Counted from the stretch's first letter, positions 25,915 to 35,138 are shown. The stretch is 64,000 nucleotides of DNA from Rhizobium leguminosarum (GCF_001679785.1 NZ_CP016286.1:1488001-1552000), one strand, 5' to 3'. Numbers and translations: made by a program. The notes: generated by a model not told the origin, from the sequence alone.

Positions 25915-25929
25915 GAGAGGGTTCCTCTC
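25915..25929. promoter_or_regulatory. Palindromic operator-like site 2
   Basis: GAGAGG-GTT-CCTCTC, the second perfect dyad, followed by ACTTTCTCC. With site 1 it also forms a longer inverted repeat (GGAAAGTGAGAGG...CCTCTCACTTTCTCC). Identical phasing (60 bp, nearly six helical turns) would allow two dimers to bind on the same face and loop the DNA. Confidence 0.55.
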
Positions 25930-26027
25930 ACTTTCTCCGGCTACCGCGGGCTCACGCCATGCTCAATTATTTGTGGAGACAGCCGGCGCTTGGGCTTTGG
26001 CTGACCGCCGTTCAGAAAGGACAGCCT

Positions 26028-26981
26028 ATGTCTAAGGACAAAACCGTAAATGCTGCATCAGCCGCAGCAACTCTCTCTTCCCAGGCGGCTGAAGCCTTCG
26101 TTTCCGCGTCCAGAGAAGCCGCGCATGACGTCGTCGACTTCATCGAGATCGACGAAGTCCTGACGCTGAGGAGGATGGTTGTCCGCGCCTCCTCGCCAAA
26201 AGGCACCGTGCTTTTCCTGCATGGGTTTCCGGAAACACTGACGGTGTGGAAGGAGATCGCGACAACTCTTGCGCACGACTACGACGTCCATGCCTTCGAT
26301 TGGCCGGGCTACCGGCAGTCGTCGCGCCCGGATTTGGACCGGTTTTCCTATGCGCCGAGGGCGTACGCCCGAGTGTTGAAGGCCTATATCGAGCGGGCAG
26401 GCATCGACGGGTCGAAGCTCGTGATCTATGCGACTGATATCGCTGCCCTCCCCGCTCTGCTACTTGCCCTCGAAGAGCCGAAAATCGCCAGACAGATCAT
26501 CGTCGGGGACTTCGCGCCGTTCGACCGGCCGCAATATATGTGGGAGAACCTGCAGAACCTCAAAGCCGAGCCGACCGCCTCGCCTACCCGCACCTACATG
26601 AACAAGACGAGCGACGAGATCCTTCAAAACGTGCACAGGCGCGGCCTCTCATCCGCTGAACAATTCGATCTGCCGATCGAGGTCCAGCAAGACATGAGCC
26701 ATTCGTGGAGCCTCAACGGCGTCACGTCGGTGGACGCCTTTGCCCACTACTACGCGAATTTCACCCGCGACCAGCATCACCTGGAGGCCAACCTCGACCG
26801 GCTGAAAACGCTCGTGAAAGTGATCTGGGGCGAGAAGGACATCTATATCAGCAGCGAGATGGGCATCGAGTTCGCTGGCAAGATCGGTGCAAAAGTCGAT
26901 GTCCTGCCCGGCATTGGTCACTTTCCGCACCTTCAGAACCCGAAACAAACAGTTGAGGAGATCTACGCATCATTCAGATAA
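26028..26981 (+). CDS. Alpha/beta hydrolase, haloalkane dehalogenase/epoxide hydrolase type
   Basis: 317 aa from ATG 26028 (AGAAAGG about 8 bases upstream; an in-frame upstream ATG at 25959 lacks a ribosome site and overlaps the regulatory region). The core shows the HGFPETLTVWKE oxyanion motif and DWPGYRQSSRP. The nucleophile position is in IYATDIAALPALL, with Asp rather than Ser, as in dehalogenases and epoxide hydrolases. The catalytic His is in GIGHFPHLQNP. The Ala/Ser-rich first 35 residues are not a clear signal peptide. It is convergent with a LysR regulator 13 bp downstream and possibly controlled through the two palindromes upstream. Confidence 0.85.
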   Translation: MSKDKTVNAASAAATLSSQAAEAFVSASREAAHDVVDFIEIDEVLTLRRMVVRASSPKGTVLFLHGFPETLTVWKEIATTLAHDYDVHAFDWPGYRQSSRPDLDRFSYAPRAYARVLKAYIERAGIDGSKLVIYATDIAALPALLLALEEPKIARQIIVGDFAPFDRPQYMWENLQNLKAEPTASPTRTYMNKTSDEILQNVHRRGLSSAEQFDLPIEVQQDMSHSWSLNGVTSVDAFAHYYANFTRDQHHLEANLDRLKTLVKVIWGEKDIYISSEMGIEFAGKIGAKVDVLPGIGHFPHLQNPKQTVEEIYASFR

Positions 26982-26994
26982 TGTTTGATTATCT

Positions 26995-27879
26995 TCATGA
27001 GGATGCGCGCAGCCGCGGCAGTGCCCAGTCGACGAAAGCCCGTACCTTCAACGCGAGAAGCCCTTGTCGCGCGTAGACGATATGAATGGGCTGGGGTGGG
27101 CCGTCGAAATCGCCGAGGATGGGAACGAGCGCGCCGGACGCCAGCTCGTCTGGAATCTGATAGTCGAACAGCCGCGCGATCCCCGCCCCGCCGACCGCCG
27201 CCGCAACACAGTTTGCCGCGGTATTCACTTCCAGCCGGTTGCGGGGCACCGCCTCCATCGGTGTACCATCGACGTCGAATCTCCAGAAGAATGTTCGCTT
27301 GTTGAAGATGATCCCGTCGCGATCGATGAGATCGCCGGGACGCTCCGGCATGCCATGCCGCTTGAGATAGGCAGGGCTCGCGCAGGTCAGCAGGCGGAAT
27401 TCCCCGACCTTGGCGGCATGGAGGGCGCTTTCGGCGAGGTCGCCGAGACGGATCGCGATATCCACCTGCTCGGACACGAGATCAACCGTGCGGTCGAGCG
27501 ACAGAAGGTTCAGCGACACCTCCGGGTATTTGTCCATGAAACTCAGCGCAATGGGCAGCACGTAGCGGCTCCCGTATTCGATCGGCATCGTGATCGTCAG
27601 CACGCCTCTGGGCGTCTGGTATTCCCCCGACGCTCGTCGTTCGGCCTCATCGAGATCCGCCATGATCTTTCGAGCGGCGTCAACATAGTCGCGCCCGGCA
27701 TCAGTGAGCTGCAGATTGCGGCTGGTGCGGACGATGAGGTTTGCCCCAAGCTGCCGCTCAAGTTCGGCGACCTTGCGGCTGACGCTGGGCAATGGCGCGT
27801 TGAGCTTCCTGCTGCCGGCCGAGATGCTCCCGGCGTCGACGACCGCCAGCAATATGCGCATCGCTTCGAGACGATCCAT
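26995..27879 (-). CDS. LysR-family transcriptional regulator
   Basis: 294 aa. An N-terminal winged helix-turn-helix (MRILLAVVDAGSISAGSRKL, PLPSVSRKVAELERQLGANL) is followed by the LysR substrate-binding domain, which has RGVLTITMPIEYG at about 90 and a C-terminal VRAFVDWALPRLR. The sequence is close to the DsdC/CrgA-like cluster common near redox and catabolic genes. It is convergent with the alpha/beta hydrolase, so regulation of that gene is plausible but not shown. The ATG at 27879 gives the standard family length. Confidence 0.9.
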   Translation of the reverse strand: MDRLEAMRILLAVVDAGSISAGSRKLNAPLPSVSRKVAELERQLGANLIVRTSRNLQLTDAGRDYVDAARKIMADLDEAERRASGEYQTPRGVLTITMPIEYGSRYVLPIALSFMDKYPEVSLNLLSLDRTVDLVSEQVDIAIRLGDLAESALHAAKVGEFRLLTCASPAYLKRHGMPERPGDLIDRDGIIFNKRTFFWRFDVDGTPMEAVPRNRLEVNTAANCVAAAVGGAGIARLFDYQIPDELASGALVPILGDFDGPPQPIHIVYARQGLLALKVRAFVDWALPRLRASS

Positions 27880-27933
27880 CTGATACCGCCATTAAGATGC
27901 CGCTTCTGTTCAAGCCCAGCCTAAGACTTGGCT

Positions 27934-28626
27934 TTAGTCAAGCAGCTTGCGTATGGCCATGATCCCTTTCGCAGCATCCGACCAGGATTGACGCCAGATC
28001 AACACGCCGACGCTCAGGATGGTCGCAACAGCGAAGGGGATTGGCCCGAGGAACCAGAAGGCGGCTGCGAAGGTGAAGTAATAAGACCGGACGCCGACAC
28101 TGAACGATCGAAGCGCAGGGTTCAAAACCAGGGTCAGGGCATTCGTCCAGCCGCCGATGTCCCTCTCCTCATCGCGGGATGGGCTCGCCCCGATCGCCGC
28201 CAGGCAGTAGTTGATCTGCCGGACCGCCCAGATGAAATCGGATAGGCCCCGCAGCAGCGTCGCCATGATCAGGAGGACCTTGCATTGGAAAAACCACGCC
28301 GGATCCTGGGCCGCAAACATCGCGATCAGGCCACCACCCGATCCATAGTTCGGCTCCATGAACAGCGCGCCGCTGAGCCCGACGATGACGATGAGATTGG
28401 CGGAGCCGAAGAAGGACGCCGAATTGATCGTGTGCCCGAGGATCGCGGCATCGCCGATGAAGTTGTTGTCTCGCGTCAGCACCTCCCGCATCCAGGCGGC
28501 GCGAATGCGCACCATGTCAACGGAAAGGCTGTCGTTCTTCCTCGGCCACCCTGCTGCCATCAAAGGCTCGACGGCCACCCAGACGAGGAGGAAGAAAACG
28601 ATCGCCGCGATGTTCAGAAAATCCAT
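27934..28626 (-). CDS. DUF599 family membrane protein
   Basis: 230 aa with about four transmembrane segments: residues 5-26, 70-90, 105-140 and 185-215. The DUF599 hallmark near residue 30-60 (RKNDSLSVDMVRIRAAWM, DNNFIGDAAILGHTINSASFFGSAN) is clear. The family is widespread in proteobacteria and has no assigned function. The gene is monocistronic, 54 bp from the LysR start, with its own upstream gap of about 110 bp to the pxp operon end. Confidence 0.85.
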   Translation of the reverse strand: MDFLNIAAIVFFLLVWVAVEPLMAAGWPRKNDSLSVDMVRIRAAWMREVLTRDNNFIGDAAILGHTINSASFFGSANLIVIVGLSGALFMEPNYGSGGGLIAMFAAQDPAWFFQCKVLLIMATLLRGLSDFIWAVRQINYCLAAIGASPSRDEERDIGGWTNALTLVLNPALRSFSVGVRSYYFTFAAAFWFLGPIPFAVATILSVGVLIWRQSWSDAAKGIMAIRKLLD

Positions 28627-28737
28627 GGTGCCCCCGAACCGAATGTGGATTTTTTCTGAACAGTACTTCGAGCTAACGGCAGCTCCAAGCGCCTATCGCC
28701 GCCCTACCCTTCAGATCGACATGCCTATGGTCGCGCG

Positions 28738-29685
28738 TCATGGTCCGTCGCGGACTGCCGCGAGGTAACGGGACATCGTCGAAGCCCGAAGCCGAATGTG
28801 TTCAATCGCCTGCTGCGGTGTCACGGCCAGGAAGCCGATATGGTCGCGTGGGCGCAACTGGACGAAGCCGTCCAGATCCGAATCCACCACCGTGGCGATC
28901 TTGGGATATCCTCCGGTCGTCTGGTGGTCGGCCAGCAGAATGGTGGGAACACCGTCTCCGGCGACCTGCACAGAGCCCCGCACGATCGCTTCCGACGGCA
29001 TGTCCAGCGCGACGCTTGGCGCAAGCGACGGACCTTGGAGGCGTACTCCCATGCGGTCATAGGAGTCGCTCAGGCGGAAAGGCGATGAAACGAAATTCGA
29101 CAAGGTTTCTTTCGAGAAGAACCGATCCTGTGGACCGACCACCACACGCAGCGCGGACCGCGGTCTTGCGATGACCGGACATATGATCGGACCATGTCGA
29201 CCGTCTCGCACTTCCGGATCGGCGACGGTGACCGTCTGTCCGGCAGCAAGGCGCCCGCCGCCAAGGCCGGAGAGACTGTGCGTCGACATGCTGCCCAGCC
29301 AGATCTTCGCCTCGATATGACCGGCGAAGGCCAGATACGTCCAGCTTCCCCAGTGTCCCGGACGAATTGCCAGCCGCTCCCCGGCCCTCAAGGTGGCGAC
29401 CATCCATGCGCCGCGCTTGTCGCCGGCATGCTCTACGATGAAGCCTCCTCCCGCGACGGCGAACGTAACCTCCCCCGAGATGCAGTCGAGAACCAGGCCG
29501 CCCATGGAGACTTCGATTGCCGGCTGAAAGGCAGGATTGCCGACGGCGACGTTGGCGGCGGCAAACGAGGTCCTGTCCATCGGACCGGAGGCCGGAACGC
29601 CGTAACGCATCAATCCGTGACGTCCTCCGTCCTGGACCGCGACGTGAGGACCCGCGAAGTTGATTGCAAGGATGGCTTGGCTCAT
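28738..29685 (-). CDS. pxpC: 5-oxoprolinase subunit PxpC (KipA/AHS2)
   Basis: 315 aa from ATG 29685, which overlaps the pxpB stop by 4 bp. The upstream in-frame extension runs over pxpB and is not family-like. It is a biotin-dependent carboxyltransferase-like AHS2 domain starting AGPHVAVQDGGRHGLMRYGV with the PASGPMDRTSF motif, and DHQTTGGYPKIATVV towards the C-terminus. With PxpA and PxpB it forms the ATP-dependent enzyme that opens 5-oxoproline to glutamate. It is the last gene of the operon. Confidence 0.92.
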   Translation of the reverse strand: MSQAILAINFAGPHVAVQDGGRHGLMRYGVPASGPMDRTSFAAANVAVGNPAFQPAIEVSMGGLVLDCISGEVTFAVAGGGFIVEHAGDKRGAWMVATLRAGERLAIRPGHWGSWTYLAFAGHIEAKIWLGSMSTHSLSGLGGGRLAAGQTVTVADPEVRDGRHGPIICPVIARPRSALRVVVGPQDRFFSKETLSNFVSSPFRLSDSYDRMGVRLQGPSLAPSVALDMPSEAIVRGSVQVAGDGVPTILLADHQTTGGYPKIATVVDSDLDGFVQLRPRDHIGFLAVTPQQAIEHIRLRASTMSRYLAAVRDGP

Positions 29686-30389
29686 GCGAGGCACCTCGCG
29701 TCGAATTCGGCCCTCGATATGCGGCGGAAACACACTGCGTCGCCGACGTCGAAAAGGAACGGACGGTCGCTGGACGCGGGGTTGAGGATCTTCGTCGGCG
29801 AGCGGCCGATGATCCACCAGCCGGTCGGCATGGTGAGCGTACTCACCAGGCATTGCGGACCGGCGATCAGCACGCTTCCGGCGGCGATGCCACGAATAGG
29901 CGCCGGCTTCCTCGGCTGCTGAATGGCTTTGGGCACGCCTGCGAGGTAAGCGTATCCTGGAGCGAAGCCGTACATGAAGACGCTGTAGTCGCCGGATAGA
30001 TGGGCGGATATAACGTCTTCCGGCGATAATCCGCTTGCCTCGGCGACGGCGGCAAGATCGGGCGCAAGATCAGCATCGTAGCAGACTTCGACTTCGCGCA
30101 TCGCCCCGATCGTCTGTGGAACCTCAGCCCCCAGAAGTTCGGCAATGGCCGCCTCCGTCGTCCGATGATCGGCCACGAGCGGGTCGAAGCAGATGAGAAT
30201 GCTGGCATAGGCCGGAACGGCTTCGACGAATCCTTCAAAGGGTGCCGCCTTCAAGGCGGCATCCAGCTTGACGACCTGATCGTGGATCCGTTTATCGATG
30301 GTCGCGCCGAATTCGACGAGCACCGCGTGCCCGCCCACCGGGCGGTAGGTCGGAACGCTGCCGGACGCTGCGGATGGGTCCTGTGACAC
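29682..30389 (-). CDS. pxpB: 5-oxoprolinase subunit PxpB (KipI/AHS1)
   Basis: 235 aa with a GTG start at 30389, one base after the stop of the preceding micro-ORF. The AHS1 domain is clear: GGHAVLVEFGATIDKRIHDQ at the start, then SVFMYGFAPGYAYLAGVP and PRKPAPIRGIAAGSVLIAG with the GGWxxIGR-like TGWWIIGRSPTKI. It acts with PxpA and PxpC in 5-oxoproline hydrolysis. It is tightly packed in the operon, so its expression depends on upstream translation. Confidence 0.92.
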   Translation of the reverse strand: MSQDPSAASGSVPTYRPVGGHAVLVEFGATIDKRIHDQVVKLDAALKAAPFEGFVEAVPAYASILICFDPLVADHRTTEAAIAELLGAEVPQTIGAMREVEVCYDADLAPDLAAVAEASGLSPEDVISAHLSGDYSVFMYGFAPGYAYLAGVPKAIQQPRKPAPIRGIAAGSVLIAGPQCLVSTLTMPTGWWIIGRSPTKILNPASSDRPFLFDVGDAVCFRRISRAEFDARCLA

Positions 30390-30390
30390 C

Positions 30391-30501
30391 TCAGTCGGCG
30401 CCTTCGATCAGAATGAAATCCGCATCCGCGGCCCGCGCGCAGGTCCGATAGGCGTCCGGATCGGTGACGGTAACCTGGGCGATAAGATAGCCTTTGGCCA
30501 T
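30391..30501 (-). CDS. 36-aa remnant of a DUF1330-like protein inside pxp operon
   Basis: ATG at 30501 overlaps the pxpA stop (ATGA) and the TGA at 30391 is one base before pxpB. The 36 residues start MAKGYLIAQVTVTDPDAY, the normal DUF1330 N-terminus, and end RAADADFILIEGAD, which matches the normal DUF1330 C-terminus. The central 60 or so residues of the family (about 95 aa) are absent. I infer an in-frame internal deletion that left the translational couplings to both neighbours. The protein is unlikely to fold as DUF1330, so the ORF may now serve only as a coupling leader. Confidence 0.6.
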   Translation of the reverse strand: MAKGYLIAQVTVTDPDAYRTCARAADADFILIEGAD

Positions 30502-31279
30502 CACCTGTTTTCCTGTGTCGGCTGGAGGAATGGCCCCACCTCGATGCCTGCCTTCTGCAATTCCCGGCGCACATGGACGGCCATGGCAAGCGCTCCTGGG
30601 CTGTCCCCATGAACGCAGATCGAGTGCGCATCGAGAGGGATCGGAACGCCGTCGACCGTCGGCATGAGGCCGCGGGACAGGTACCCGATCAATCTCGAAG
30701 CTGCCTCCACGGGATCATCGATCATCGCTCCCGGCAAGTTGCGCGGAACGAGCCGACCCGTGGAGAGGTAGCCGCGATCGGCAAAAATCTCGCTGAAGAC
30801 GGTCATCCCGGCATCGCGGGCCGCATGCTCCAGCTCTGTTCCGGAGATCGCCAGTATGGCCAGTTCCGGTGAGACCGCTCGGGTTGCGCGGATGATGGCG
30901 TCGGCGACCGGCCGTTCGTCGGCCGCCCAATTGGCGAGTGCGCCGTGCGGTTTGACGTAGCGGACCCGGGCGCCCGCCAGAGCCGCAGCTCCCATCAGCG
31001 CGCCTGTCTGCGTCGCCACAAGCTGCTCCACTTCCCGGATGCTCAAGGGGATCAGACGTCGCCCGAAGCCCTCGCGATCTGCAAAACCCGGATGGGCTCC
31101 GGCGACGACACCCCGCTCGCTTGCGAGTGTGAGCGTCTCGACCATCGTCGCTGGATCCCCGGCATGGCCGCCACATGCGATGTTTGCACTGGTGACGACG
31201 TCCAGGATCGCCTTGTCGTCGCCCATGCGCCAGGGTCCAAACGCCTCCCCAGATCAGAATTGAGATCGATTTTCGTCAT
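30501..31279 (-). pseudogene. pxpA: pxpA (LamB/YcsF family) with a one-base frameshift near the start
   Basis: The first gene of the 5-oxoprolinase operon. ATG 31279 begins MTKIDLNSDLG in one frame and the protein continues in another as GPWRMGDDKAILDVV to 30501. Adding one base to the G-run at 31247-31250 (minus-strand GGGG to GGGGG) restores DLNSDLGEAFGPW and a 259-aa family-length protein. Downstream motifs are normal (SANIACGGHAGD, VRYVKPHGALANW, DGVPIPLDAHSICVHGD). Re-initiation at ATG 31226 would omit the conserved DLNSDLGE. It is either a true mutation or a homopolymer error. Confidence 0.8.
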
Positions 31280-31581
31280 GATTTCCGTCAACCCTTCGCG
31301 CCGGTCTTGTCAGCTTCGTCGCTTTCTGGAACGTCGAAGCCGAGGTGGAGCACATCTTCGCTGTGCGCGTCAAGAAAACGACTCCGCTGGTTGCGCGCAA
31401 CGAGCGTGTGTGGTGGTCGCAGGCCCGCGGATTGTCCTTGGAGTTGCGTCCGATGGAAACGCGGCTAAGATCGGGGGTGAAATGGTCGACCGCCCTGTTG
31501 TTGATCGAGCGCGTCGTATTCTTTCAAGAACCGGGGGACGTAGCCACCCGGCAGCATTGGCGTGCAGACCGGGGATGCGGA

Positions 31582-32106
31582 ATGAGTCTTGTCAACAGAG
31601 CTTTGGGAACGTCCGAATTTTCTTTTACCGAAGAGCCTGGCATTTTCACCTGGGAGTTGGCGACCGACAAGGTTTATGCGGATTCGGCGCTGGCAAACCT
31701 CTTTGGGCTTGATCCCGAAGAGACTCTCACGGGGCTGCCGGTCATACGATACCTCGACCGGATTCACCCGGACGACAAGCCGTCTGTCGCCAAGGCGATT
31801 TCAGATTCGGTGATTACTGGAAATCCGTATCGCTGTGACTATCGTGTATTTGATCGAAGCGGGCAAATAGTCGCCGTCGCGGCCTTGGGCCGCTGTTTCA
31901 GGGATGAAGCTGGAAACCCATCGCAATATGCGGGAATCGTATTCCCGACGAATGATCACGGGGAGCAAGACGAATTGTCCGCTCACTGCAATGCGGCACT
32001 GAAAATTGCGCGGTCATCCGGCCTGCGGGCAACGGCCGATGCGCTTGAAGCGATCGTCAAGGAGCTTGCCAAGCCGATGCCTTCAGACGTCGCGCAGGTT
32101 CATTGA
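31582..32106 (+). CDS. Single PAS-domain protein
   Basis: 174 aa from ATG 31582. A longer frame from 31345 exists but its extra 79 residues are not PAS-like. A PAS_3-type fold covers residues 15-120: GIFTWELATDKVYADSALAN, FGLDPEETLTGLPVIRYLDR, IHPDDKPSVAKAI, then a beta strand with YRVFDRSGQIVAVAA. A short helical tail follows. No output domain (kinase, HTH, GGDEF) is present, so it would act by interaction with a partner. It is divergent from the pxp operon and otherwise isolated. Confidence 0.75.
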   Translation: MSLVNRALGTSEFSFTEEPGIFTWELATDKVYADSALANLFGLDPEETLTGLPVIRYLDRIHPDDKPSVAKAISDSVITGNPYRCDYRVFDRSGQIVAVAALGRCFRDEAGNPSQYAGIVFPTNDHGEQDELSAHCNAALKIARSSGLRATADALEAIVKELAKPMPSDVAQVH

Positions 32107-32191
32107 TTCCTTCCAAAGCGTTGGTTGTGGCATCAGACTTTCGGTGATGGCGATATTGCTGCCGTCGGCGACGCGCCGCGCGCACTCTGAA

Positions 32192-33013
32192 TTAGTGACA
32201 AAGGAGAGTGGGCATTTCGAGGTGGGTCAACAGCGACCGTGTCACCCCTCCCAAGAGGAATTCGCGTAGTCTCGAATGGCCGAATGCGCCGGCGACGAGC
32301 AAATCTGCCTTGCGTTCCCGGGCGGCAGCTTGGATGACGCTGGCTGGCGAGTTTCCCTTCGCTTGCACGGCTGCGATATCGACGGCAAGACCAGCCTTTC
32401 GGAGCGCGGTCGCAAGGCGGTCTCGGCTGCGCTCGTCAATCTGCTTATCATCGGTGACGGAAATCAGGACGACACGCGATACCCGTTCCAGCAAGAACCT
32501 GGCACCCGCCAGTGCCCGCGCGACGGTGGCTCCTCCATCCCAGGCGACGGCGACAGCATCGATCCGGCCGGAGAAATTATCCGGGGGAAAAAGCAGGAGC
32601 GGTCTCCCGCTTTCAAACAGCACGCTCTCGATCAGCGGCCTCATCAGCACAGATGCTTCCAAAATGGAAAGATCGTATACGCGCGACAGCTCGGCAAGAG
32701 TTTGTGCGACAAATGGCTCCCTCACATCGAATGGTTGGATCTCGACCTCGACCTCAGCCTTTTTCGCATAATCACGGAGCGTCTGGCCGAGAACGGTTCC
32801 ATTGTCCTTACTCAAGCACTCCGCCTCCGCACGCATTTTGTCTACGTCAAGGAGTGATGGAAATCGCGGCTGAAAGGGTTCGATCCTGACCAGCGGTATA
32901 CTTGCTGTCAAACCGGCCTTCTGGTGAAGGGAAACAGCGACAGCGTTCTGAAGGAGCGAGAAGGAACTTGCGTCTGGATAGGTGGCCAGCGGTAAATGGA
33001 ATTGCGCTTTCAC
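32192..33013 (-). CDS. Universal stress protein (UspA family)
   Basis: 273 aa. The C-terminal half is a canonical Usp domain with the ATP-binding signature G-x2-G-x9-G-[ST] (VAGAFGHSRLREFLLGGVTR). The N-terminal half is a degenerate second Usp domain (YPDASSFSLLQNAVAVSLHQ), the tandem arrangement common in rhizobia. Probable role: nucleotide-binding stress response protein in the cytoplasm. It has no operon partner; the nearest gene lies 304 bp upstream on the other strand. Confidence 0.88.
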   Translation of the reverse strand: MKAQFHLPLATYPDASSFSLLQNAVAVSLHQKAGLTASIPLVRIEPFQPRFPSLLDVDKMRAEAECLSKDNGTVLGQTLRDYAKKAEVEVEIQPFDVREPFVAQTLAELSRVYDLSILEASVLMRPLIESVLFESGRPLLLFPPDNFSGRIDAVAVAWDGGATVARALAGARFLLERVSRVVLISVTDDKQIDERSRDRLATALRKAGLAVDIAAVQAKGNSPASVIQAAARERKADLLVAGAFGHSRLREFLLGGVTRSLLTHLEMPTLLCH

Positions 33014-33317
33014 GGCTGATGTCCTCCGAATGGTTGGAGGTTATCATAGCGCAGAGGTGTCTCCCGCGCTTTGACGAAAATCAAGGTCGCTCCACCGCGA
33101 AAGTGCGAGCGTGATATTGACCGTCCTCATCAGGAAGCAAGCGGAATTCGTTGGGCGAAGCGGCAAAGATCTATGTTAAGCGATGAAATGCGAAGCGCGA
33201 TTGAATATCAGCACTTCGCGGAGCCAACCCCGTCCGGACGCCGCTGAGTAGCAGCTTGCGGGTGAACAGCAATGGCATATACGGCGCAGCTGCCTTCGAT
33301 GAATCGGTTGGCGCGCC
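33014..33317. other. Divergent promoter region, no gene seen
   Basis: 304 bp between the stress protein gene and the plus-strand MgtC-like pseudogene. Several short frames are present, but none has a ribosome site. I see no repeats or strong hairpins. Promoters for both flanking genes must lie here. Confidence 0.4.
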
Positions 33318-34594
33318 TTGACCCGTCGGATGATGACATCATTGGTGACGACAGAAGCATTCCAGCGCCTCAGTCTGGCGCTTGCAATCGGCATTCTTGT
33401 CGGCATTGAGCGCGGCTGGCACGATCGTGAGGCTGCGCCAGGCAAAAGAGTGGCCGGTATCCGCACCTATGGCTTGTCAAGTTTCCTCGGCGGTTTCTGC
33501 GGTTTCCTCCAGCCTGTGACAGGGCCGATTCTGCCGACAGCTATCTTTATATTCTTTTGCATCACGGTTCTCCTCTTCAGCCGCATGCAGGCGGCACGAG
33601 AAGAGGATTACAGCGCCACCGGCACCATTGCGGCCTTGGCGGTCTTTGCGCTGGGCTTTGGCGCGGTTGTGGCGGATATGACGGTAACGGCCGCAAGCGC
33701 TGTGGCAATAACCGCCCTTCTTGCAGCGCGGGAGCCGTTGCATGGATTTCTTCGCCGATTGACCTGGCTTGAACTCAGGGCCGCCCTGATCCTGCTGACG
33801 ATGACCATCGTCATCCTCCCTATCCTTCCCAACGAACCGATTGATCCTTGGCAGACAATCAATCTTTTCGAGCTTTGGATGATGACGATCCTGGTAGGAG
33901 CCGTTTCCTTTGCCGGTTATATACTCATCAAGCTGAGCGGCGCCCCGCGCCGGAATACTGCTGACCGGGACCAGCGGCGGCATCGTTTCCTCGACGGCGC
34001 TGACGCTTTCCTTCGCCCGTCAGTCGAAGCAGATGCCTGCCCTCTCCCCACTCCTCTCAGCGGGAGCAATGCTGGCGGGGAGCCGTTTCTCTCGCCCGCG
34101 TGCTTTTGATTTGCGGGGTCATTGCACCAGCTGTTTTCAGGGATCTTGCTCCATTACTGGCTCCGGCTGCTGCCACCCTCGCCATAGCAGGCGGCTTCGC
34201 CGCATTGCTGCAGCGTCCGGATGACAGCACCGATTTTTCACCCCGAAACCCGCTCGAGGTGATGGTCGTGCTGCGCTTCGCGCTCGTTCTCGCCGTCGTG
34301 ACAGTCCTGACGCGAATGACCTTGATCGTCTTTGGAACTCAGTCGCTGATCGCGCTTGCGTTCATCACAGGACTGGGCGATCTCGATGCGATAACGCTTG
34401 CCGTTGCGAAACTGTCATCCATCCAGGTGCCTGCTGACGCAGCCACTCGCGCCATAGCGGTCGCCGCTTTCGCCAATTTTCTTGCGAAAGCCGTTCTTGC
34501 AGCAAGTATGGGGAGCATCGCCTATGCGGTTCGTTTCGCGATCGCAGGCGGTGTCGCGACCTTGGCCGGAATTGTCGGCTTGGTTTCGACATGA
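33318..34594 (+). pseudogene. MgtC/DUF4010 membrane protein gene with two frameshifts
   Basis: The intact protein would be about 424 aa. An N-terminal MgtC/SapB domain (LSLALAIGILVGIERGWHDR, GIRTYGLSSFLGGFCGF) is followed by a DUF4010 domain with about ten membrane helices. The frame is normal to about 33,950 (GYILIKLSGAP). It then continues in the next frame as GILLTGTSGGIVSSTALTLS, and from about 34,080 in the third frame as AVSLARVLLICGVIAPAVF to the stop at 34594. Each shift is a single-base change of frame. The start is ATG 33318 or the in-frame ATGs four to five codons later. The result is inactive unless these are sequence errors. Confidence 0.8.
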
Positions 34595-34694
34595 GCGCTT
34601 GTTCGCATATCGATCACCGGCTCCAATGACGTGTCCACTCAATCGGTGCCTGGAACGATATTCGTCCGCGCCAGGCAGCCGCCATTAGCGATCG

Positions 34695-35078
34695 TCACTG
34701 CCGTCTCACCTCGTGGATATGACCGGCAAATCCTGCAAGCTGGGCGCCGAGCGGAAGACGCCGAACCAGCCTGGCTGCAATGAAGGTTGCGCCGATCGCC
34801 GCGGCAAGTTTCAGCCAGGGATAGTCGCCGAGCTGGACATGGGCGCTTGCATCAACCGATGTGGCCTTGGCTTTGAGCGCCGCTTCGGCGTCCTCGCGCA
34901 GCACGCCTATGCGGGCGTTTAGCAGCCTGACCTCATGCTGCAGGGCATTCAGGCTCTCGTCGGCCTTTTCACGCGCCGTCTGCTCCGCGGCGTCGGCGAA
35001 TGGCGGATCACCTTCCGCGATCAGTTCGTCGGGGTCAGGCGGAAGGCCGTGGCGGTTGATGGATGATTGCATCGACAT
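34695..35078 (-). CDS. Hypothetical membrane-associated protein
   Basis: 127 aa. An acidic N-terminal region (PPDPDELIAEGDPPFADAAE) is followed by a long amphipathic coiled coil (residues 35-75: EKADESLNALQHEVRLLNAR) and one transmembrane helix near 90-105 (WLKLAAAIGATFIAARLV). A short tail ends the protein. The architecture resembles the DUF883/ElaB group but the sequence match is weak. It is next to another stress-type gene and may be co-transcribed with it (60-bp gap). Confidence 0.6.
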   Translation of the reverse strand: MSMQSSINRHGLPPDPDELIAEGDPPFADAAEQTAREKADESLNALQHEVRLLNARIGVLREDAEAALKAKATSVDASAHVQLGDYPWLKLAAAIGATFIAARLVRRLPLGAQLAGFAGHIHEVRRQ

Positions 35079-35138
35079 GTTCTCGAATAGGTGAGCGAGA
35101 GGAAATGAGGCCCGGCATTGCGGCCGGGCCTCATGATA

